From Verrucomicrobiota bacterium (GTDB lineage: Bacteria > Verrucomicrobiota > Verrucomicrobiia > Chthoniobacterales > UBA10450): a stretch of 64,000 nt of DNA. The stretch's first letter is position 1, and every line of letters begins with the position of its first letter. The position numbers and the translations under genes are program-made. The notes under the pieces are model-generated. The model was not told the DNA's origin. It searched no databases and saw only the letters and a list, made by a program, of their open reading frames with translations. The stretch spans positions 217,552 through 281,551 of the forward strand of contig QHNH01000008.1 of NCBI GenBank assembly GCA_003218375.1. Reading direction: 5' to 3'. Below, piece after piece: positions 59,326 to 64,000 of the stretch.

Positions 59326-60294
59326 ATGTCGCAGCCGGAGCAACGCGACGAGGTCGAAATGCTCTCGCTGATGCTTCTCATTCGGCGTTTCGAGGAGCGG
59401 GCGAGCCAACAATATCAGGCGCAAAAGATTGGCGGCTTCTGCCATCTTTACATCGGCCAGGAAGCGGTCGTCTGCGGCACCGTCGCCGCGGTCCGGCCGG
59501 ATGATTATTTGATAACGGCCTACCGCGACCACGCCCACGCGCTGGCTCGCGGCACCAGCGCGAACGCTTGCATGGCGGAGCTTTTCGGCAAAGCGACCGG
59601 TTGCTCGCGCGGCCTCGGCGGTTCGATGCATTACTTCGATCGCGAGCACCACATGTATGGCGGGCACGCGATTGTCGCCGCCCATGTGCCGCTGGCGGTC
59701 GGGATGGCGTTCGCGTCGAAGTATCGCAACGAAGACCGGGTGACGCTTTGCTTCTTCGGCGACGGCGCGATCAACCAGGGATCGTTTCACGAGGCGCTGA
59801 ACCTGGCCGCGCTCTACAAACTGCCGGTGGTTTTCATCTGCGAAAACAACCTGTTCGCGATGGGAACGAGCGTCGAACGCTCCACTTCGCTGAAAGAAAT
59901 CGTGGATCGCGCCGAAGGCTACGACATTCCGGGCACCGTCATCGACGGGATGAACTTTCGCGAAGTTCGCAACAAACTTGCGGAGATCGTCAGCTCGATC
60001 CGGGGCGATCCGCATCCGGCGTTCGCGGAAGTCCGCACTTATCGGTATCGCGGGCATTCGATGTCCGATCCCGCGAGCTATCGCACAAAAGAGCAGCTCG
60101 AAAAATATCGGCTCGACGATCCAATCACGCGTTTGCGCGCCCAGCTCACCCGCGAAGAGAAATTGACGAACGAGCGCTTCGATCAAATGGATAAGGAGGC
60201 AAAGGAGACGGCACTGGCCAGCGTGAAATTCGCTGAGGAAAGTCCCGATCCCCCGCTCGAGAACCTTTACGATTACACTTATGTCGGAACATAG
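59326..60294 (+). CDS. pdhA: Pyruvate dehydrogenase E1 component alpha subunit
   Basis: 322 residues. TPP motif GDGAINQGSFHEALNLAALYKLPVVFICENN (quoted as family block, about 147-177), GGSMHYFD, MYGGHAIV and the phospholoop RYRGHSMSDP. Forms E1 with PdhB and decarboxylates pyruvate onto lipoyl-E2. The stop codon TAG lies within the GGAACATAG of a family A repeat, so the last residues (YTYVGT) are partly repeat-encoded. Confidence 0.94.
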   Translation: MSQPEQRDEVEMLSLMLLIRRFEERASQQYQAQKIGGFCHLYIGQEAVVCGTVAAVRPDDYLITAYRDHAHALARGTSANACMAELFGKATGCSRGLGGSMHYFDREHHMYGGHAIVAAHVPLAVGMAFASKYRNEDRVTLCFFGDGAINQGSFHEALNLAALYKLPVVFICENNLFAMGTSVERSTSLKEIVDRAEGYDIPGTVIDGMNFREVRNKLAEIVSSIRGDPHPAFAEVRTYRYRGHSMSDPASYRTKEQLEKYRLDDPITRLRAQLTREEKLTNERFDQMDKEAKETALASVKFAEESPDPPLENLYDYTYVGT

Positions 60295-60333
60295 ACTTCC
60301 AGTCTGTGCGGCCAGCGGGCTTGCAGGCCGCTG
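60285..60333. repeat. Half REPIN element, family A, copy 3
   Basis: CGGAA plus CATAGACTTCCAGTCTGTG plus the internal palindrome AGCGGGCTTGCAGGCCGCT. The right outer arm is absent. Lies across the pdhA stop and before pdhB. Confidence 0.75.
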
Positions 60334-60344
60334 ATGCATCAAAG

Positions 60345-61331
60345 ATGAGAGAGATCACCTACCGCCAAGCGCTCAATGAAGCACTCGCCGAAGAACTCGA
60401 GCGCGACCCCAATGTTTTTCTGATGGGTGAGGAGGTGGCCGAATACAACGGCGCCTACAAAGTGAGCCAGGGATTGCTCGAACGCTTCGGGGCCAAACGT
60501 ATCATCGATACGCCGATCAGCGAAAACGGATTTGCGGGCATGGGCGTTGGCGCCGCGATGGTGGGGCTGCGGCCGATCATCGAGTTCATGACTTTCAGTT
60601 TTTCCTTCGTCGCCTTCGACCAGGTCGTGAACAATGCGCCGAATATGCTCACCATGTCCGGCGGCCAGTTCAACATCCCGATCACTTTTCGCGGACCGAA
60701 CGGCCCGGCCCACCAACTCGGCGCCACCCATTCGCACGCGACGGAATGTCTTTACGCGAATGTTCCGGGCCTGAAGATCTGCACCCCGGCGACGCCGCGC
60801 GATGCGAAGGGATTGCTCAAGACCGCGATCCGCGACAACAACCCGGTGTTGGTTTTGGAAGTGGAGCTTCTCTACAGCTCCAAGGGAATGGTCGAGGAAG
60901 AAGATGTAGAGCTGCTGATCCCGCTCGGTGAAGCGGAAGTGAAACGCGAAGGGAGCGACGTCACGATTATTTGTTACGCGCAGACCGTTCCGCTCGCGCT
61001 CGCCGCGGCGAAAACGTTGGAGAACGAGGAAGAGATCAGCGCCGAAGTGCTGGATCTGCGGTCCATCAAACCGCTGGATCTGGACGCGATCCTGAACTCG
61101 GTCTCGAAAACACATCGGGTCGTGATCGTCGAGCAGGACCGGCCGTTCTGCGGAGTCGGCGCGGAAGTTTCCTATCGCATCCAGAAAGAAATGTTCGACG
61201 GGCTCGACGCCCCGATCTTGCGCGTGGCCCAGGAGGATGTCCCAATGCCCTACAACGAACGCCTCGAGAAAGCGGTCCTGCCGAGCGCGGAAAAGTTGAT
61301 CGCCGCGGTGAAGAAGGTTTGTTACGCGTGA
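60345..61331 (+). CDS. pdhB: Pyruvate dehydrogenase E1 component beta subunit
   Basis: 328 residues from the ATG at 60345 (MREITYRQALNEALAEELER). Family blocks: FLMGEEVAEYNGAYKVSQGLLERFG, TPISENGFAGMGVGAAM, PITFRGPNGPAHQLGATHSH and a C-terminal transketolase-like domain with DLRSIKPLDLD and VEQDRPFCGVGAEV. Upstream spacing to pdhA is about 50 bases, most of it repeat. Confidence 0.95.
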   Translation: MREITYRQALNEALAEELERDPNVFLMGEEVAEYNGAYKVSQGLLERFGAKRIIDTPISENGFAGMGVGAAMVGLRPIIEFMTFSFSFVAFDQVVNNAPNMLTMSGGQFNIPITFRGPNGPAHQLGATHSHATECLYANVPGLKICTPATPRDAKGLLKTAIRDNNPVLVLEVELLYSSKGMVEEEDVELLIPLGEAEVKREGSDVTIICYAQTVPLALAAAKTLENEEEISAEVLDLRSIKPLDLDAILNSVSKTHRVVIVEQDRPFCGVGAEVSYRIQKEMFDGLDAPILRVAQEDVPMPYNERLEKAVLPSAEKLIAAVKKVCYA

Positions 61332-61376
61332 AGACTCATCACCTGTGCCTGAAATTTCCTGAGTTGAATGACGAAA

Positions 61377-61482
61377 CGGAACATAGGCCTGTGGCCTGTG
61401 CGCCCAGCGGATATTCTATCCGCTGTTCGTTTTGCAGCGGAGTGCAACTCCGCTGGGCGCACAGACTGGAAGTCTATGTTCC
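61377..61482. repeat. REPIN-like inverted repeat, family A, copy 4, between pdhB and pdhC
   Basis: Left: CGGAA plus CATAGGCCTGTGGCCTGTG; right: CACAGACTGGAAGTCTATG plus TTCC. Internal palindromes: AGCGGATATTCTATCCGCT and AGCGGAGTGCAACTCCGCT. Stems again differ from other copies while pairing is kept. It may reduce read-through between the E1 and E2 genes. Confidence 0.8.
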
Positions 61483-61501
61483 CATCCCCTGACCTACCAC
61501 C

Positions 61502-62830
61502 ATGCCCGAAATCCAGATGCCGAAGCTGAGCGACACGATGACGGAGGGGACTCTCGTCGCGTGGAAAAAGAAGAAGGGCGACAAGGTTTCGGCCGGCGAC
61601 GTGATCGCCGAGATCGAGACCGATAAGGCGACGATGGAATGGGAATCGCCGGAGGACGGGACGCTCACCGAGATTTATGTCGAAGAAGGCGGGAAGGTGA
61701 ACGTGGGCGAGAAGATCGCGTTCATCGGCAGTGAAGGCGAAGCCGCGCCGAAGAAAGAAGAAAAAAAACCGGAAACGCCGAAGGACGAAAAGAAAGCGCC
61801 GGCGAAAAAGAAAGAGCAGGCGGAGACGGAAAAGCCTGGACCCGCCGAAGAAAAAGAACCGGAGGCTGCTCCGCCACAGGAAAGCAAGAAACCCGCGGAG
61901 AAGAAACCCGCGCCGTCTTCCAAACCGGCGCCGGAGCCGCGGGCGGAAAGCAGCAGCGAAGCGCGCGTGAAAGCGTCGCCTCTGGCGCGGCGACTCGCCG
62001 CGGAACAGGGCGTCGATCTTTCCACCGTGAAGGGAACCGGTCCCGACGGCCGCGTGACCGAAAGCGATGTGCGCGCGGTCTCAAAATCCAAAGGCGCGGC
62101 GCCGAAACCAGCACCCGCTCCACACATTGCCGCCGGCGAAGGTTCGCGCATCAGCCTGACCGGAATGCGCAAAGTCATCGCGGAGCGTCTTGTCGCGAGT
62201 AAAGGACCAGTGCCGCATTTCTATCTGAACATCGAAATCGATGCCGGTCCGTTGATGAGCGCGCGCGCCGAACTGAAATCGGCCGGTGAAAACAGCGACA
62301 GCTCCAAGATCACGGTAAACGACTTCGTCTTGAAGGCTTCAGTCGCCGCGGCGGTAAGAGTTCCGAAAGCGAACGCTTCTTTTGACGGCGACGCAATCGT
62401 CCAATACAACGATGTCAATCTCGCCATCGCCGTTGCGATCGAGGATGGATTGGTCACGCCGGTGATCCGCGCGGCCCAGAGTAAGTCGCTCCGCGAAATC
62501 AGCGAAGCCGTGAAAGACCTGGCTCATCGCGCGCGGAACAAGCGGATGAAGCCGGAAGAATTCCAAGGCGGTACCTTCACCGTTTCGAATCTCGGCAGCT
62601 ACGGCATCGACAATTTTTCCGCGATCATCAATCCGCCGCAGGGTTTTATTCTCTCGATCGGCGCAATCGTAAAGAAAGCGGTTATCGACGATTGCGACCA
62701 GATCGTGCCCGGCCAGCGGATGAGTATCGGGATGAGCTGCGACCACCGCGTGATCGACGGGGCCTTGGGCGCGGAATACTTGAAGGAACTTCGTCACCTG
62801 CTCGAGAACCCGACGCTGCTGTTGATCTAG
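61502..62830 (+). CDS. pdhC: Dihydrolipoamide acetyltransferase (PDH E2)
   Basis: 442 residues. One lipoyl domain (about 1-78; Lys in ETDKATMEW), a long Lys/Glu/Pro/Ala-rich linker (about 80-155), the peripheral-subunit-binding domain (KASPLARRLAAEQGVDLSTVKGTGPDGRVTESDV), then the catalytic domain with the His-x3-Asp motif CDHRVIDGALGAEYL. Completes the PDH core; the E3 gene is not in the window. Confidence 0.94.
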   Translation: MPEIQMPKLSDTMTEGTLVAWKKKKGDKVSAGDVIAEIETDKATMEWESPEDGTLTEIYVEEGGKVNVGEKIAFIGSEGEAAPKKEEKKPETPKDEKKAPAKKKEQAETEKPGPAEEKEPEAAPPQESKKPAEKKPAPSSKPAPEPRAESSSEARVKASPLARRLAAEQGVDLSTVKGTGPDGRVTESDVRAVSKSKGAAPKPAPAPHIAAGEGSRISLTGMRKVIAERLVASKGPVPHFYLNIEIDAGPLMSARAELKSAGENSDSSKITVNDFVLKASVAAAVRVPKANASFDGDAIVQYNDVNLAIAVAIEDGLVTPVIRAAQSKSLREISEAVKDLAHRARNKRMKPEEFQGGTFTVSNLGSYGIDNFSAIINPPQGFILSIGAIVKKAVIDDCDQIVPGQRMSIGMSCDHRVIDGALGAEYLKELRHLLENPTLLLI

Positions 62831-62840
62831 TCGTTAGGCC

Positions 62841-63191
62841 ATGGACACGCGGCCGCCGGCAAATCGTCCCTGGATAATGCGATTCATTATCCAGGTCACA
62901 CAAGGATTGGTGCGCGACGAGCGCACCCGGCGCAAGACGATGGCGATTTTGATCCTCGTCGCGGTCGCGATGGTGGCAGTCGGTTTGACCGGTTTGCGAT
63001 CGTGGCTGGAACCGCGGGACCATGCCGGCCGCTTTATTTTTTTCTGGTTCGCGTGTGCCTGGGTAACGCTGACCGCTTTGTTGCTGGCCTTGCTCGATCT
63101 GCTGATGATCCGCGCTCGAGCGAGGCAGGCGCGAAAAGATTTGCGCGAAGATGTCTCGAAACGCGCGAACCCTAACTCGGCCGAGCAGTAG
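62841..63191 (+). CDS. Small membrane protein, hypothetical
   Basis: 116 residues with two membrane segments (about 33-53 and 66-87) and charged ends (VRDERTRRKTM; RARARQARKDLREDV). It begins 10 bases after pdhC on the same strand and overlaps the convergent YfhO-type gene by 20 bases. No family recognised. Confidence 0.65.
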   Translation: MDTRPPANRPWIMRFIIQVTQGLVRDERTRRKTMAILILVAVAMVAVGLTGLRSWLEPRDHAGRFIFFWFACAWVTLTALLLALLDLLMIRARARQARKDLREDVSKRANPNSAEQ

Positions 63192-64000
63192 CCAGCCGCG
63201 GCCAGCGCCAAAGGCCCACCGCCAGGAGAAGAAGCGAACAAAGAGTGGTAACCATTCCTGGAAGCAGCCAGGGATTTCGATAACGCAGCTCCACCTTATG
63301 TTCTCCGGCCTTGAGAGCGACACCAAGGAGCCCGATATCCGCGCGGAAGACGGACGCCGGCTGACCATCCTGGAAAGCGCGCCAGCCGGGACTGAACGGC
63401 GTCTGGAGAATGAGAATACTGTCCTGGTCGAGGCGCACGCTACCTTCGAGTCTGTTTTGGGTGAACGATGCGAGACGGAAAGCGCTGGCGCGTCTTTGCT
63501 CCACAAGCCCGGGATAGGATGAAGCGGCGAACTCGCTTTCCAGCTCGGCCACGCTAATCCGTTTGAGACTTGGCGCCATTGCCTGCTCGTTCGGTTCAAG
63601 AATGGCCGTGGCGAGCAGGACCTGCTCCTTGGCATCGCGGGAAAGCTGGAGGAATTGGTCCTGCGGAAGGTACCTCGTAAAAGTCAGGCCCAACGGAAGG
63701 AAAAGCTGGTTCTTGAAGAGGTAGCTGTCTCCGTAACGCCGGACCAATTCGTATTGCGCCACCTTCTGGAACGGTTCCGGATCGTCCACGAGGGCGTATT
63801 TCTCTCCACCGAAAATCGAGGGAATAAAATTTCCGGCCAGGCCGGCCGCCCAGCGAGTATCGGTTTCCAAGTTTGATGGCAGAGCTTCCACGGCCGTGAG
63901 AAAGCGCAGGTAATTGGAATCGTTGAATGAACTATAGGAAGAGGTGCCGTAGTAACCCAGAAGCATCGCGTCGTTCGGGTCGGCTCCAGTGCGGCCCTCC
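63172..64000 (-). CDS. YfhO-type membrane protein, C-terminal part (5' partial)
   Basis: The frame is open to the window end with no start needed inside (EGRTGADPNDAMLLGYYGTSS), so the N-terminal portion lies beyond 64000. The visible ~276 residues have a periplasmic domain with NPWLLPG, FSPGWRAFQDGQPASVFRADIGLLGVAL and a last membrane segment. YfhO relatives are large membrane glycosyltransferase-like proteins. Confidence 0.72.
   Translation of the reverse strand, partial: EGRTGADPNDAMLLGYYGTSSYSSFNDSNYLRFLTAVEALPSNLETDTRWAAGLAGNFIPSIFGGEKYALVDDPEPFQKVAQYELVRRYGDSYLFKNQLFLPLGLTFTRYLPQDQFLQLSRDAKEQVLLATAILEPNEQAMAPSLKRISVAELESEFAASSYPGLVEQRRASAFRLASFTQNRLEGSVRLDQDSILILQTPFSPGWRAFQDGQPASVFRADIGLLGVALKAGEHKVELRYRNPWLLPGMVTTLCSLLLLAVGLWRWPRLATARPS

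Overview
The window reads as chromosomal DNA of a GC-rich bacterium, most likely a soil Verrucomicrobiota of the Chthoniobacterales/Spartobacteria type. This is an inference from gene content: adjacent DUF1800 and DUF1501 genes, a HemQ-type chlorite-dismutase homologue, a bacterial PUR-domain protein, a carbamoyltransferase/SxtJ/DUF5989 set, a tiny Lys-rich peptide gene, and a large load of small repeat elements between tightly packed genes. No phage, plasmid, insertion sequence, rRNA or CRISPR array was seen. One tRNA (Ser-GGA) is present.

Layout. 1-6200: tail of a surface-polysaccharide locus (O-antigen-ligase-like protein, membrane protein, SGNH hydrolase, carbamoyltransferase fused to SxtJ, DUF5989). 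6292-9384: large secreted FG-GAP protein. 9403-14971 (minus): pyruvate phosphate dikinase, PUR-domain protein, RNase R. 15098-16858: folP, diadenylate cyclase and a 49-residue CdaR/YbbR-like protein overlapping it. 16991-24650: SprT-like protease, RodA, ScpA, an SDR protein, an ABC ATPase, a four-helix-bundle gene enclosed by inverted heptamer repeats, Dxs and XseB. 24866-29067: secreted CHRD-DUF1800 protein plus DUF1501 protein. 29159-33565: DUF1345 protein, receiver protein, GcvH/GcvT, inactive rhomboid, HemQ. 33703-40394 and 40394-42768: mostly minus-strand housekeeping genes (hexapeptide protein, CysS, IspF, SuhB; MutY, TrpB, YicC, Gmk, CoaC, CoaB). 42751-45403: RNase HIII, DUF4388 protein, coiled-coil protein, HU. 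45483-45797: a degenerate 21-bp tandem array. 46012-52351: small secreted protein, a 1430-residue RHS protein, and three orphan genes that could be its immunity or accessory genes. 52434-58331: hybrid histidine kinase, secreted protein, GT2 synthase, L,D-transpeptidase. 58424-62830: S20, DUF6580 protein and pyruvate dehydrogenase E1alpha, E1beta and E2. The window ends inside a YfhO-type membrane protein.

The most unusual feature is the repeat population. Two structural classes occur. REPIN-like elements are paired inverted hairpins headed by GGAA or GGAG whose stems show compensatory changes. Heptamer arrays are unrelated 7-bp (one 8-bp) units, several built as inverted pairs around a short spacer. 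They sit at gene ends, supply start and stop codons, and in two places are translated in frame: inside CysS, and at the joint between the carbamoyltransferase and SxtJ. One heptamer pair encloses exactly one four-helix-bundle gene, which looks like a minimal mobile unit and is the best candidate here for an undescribed system.
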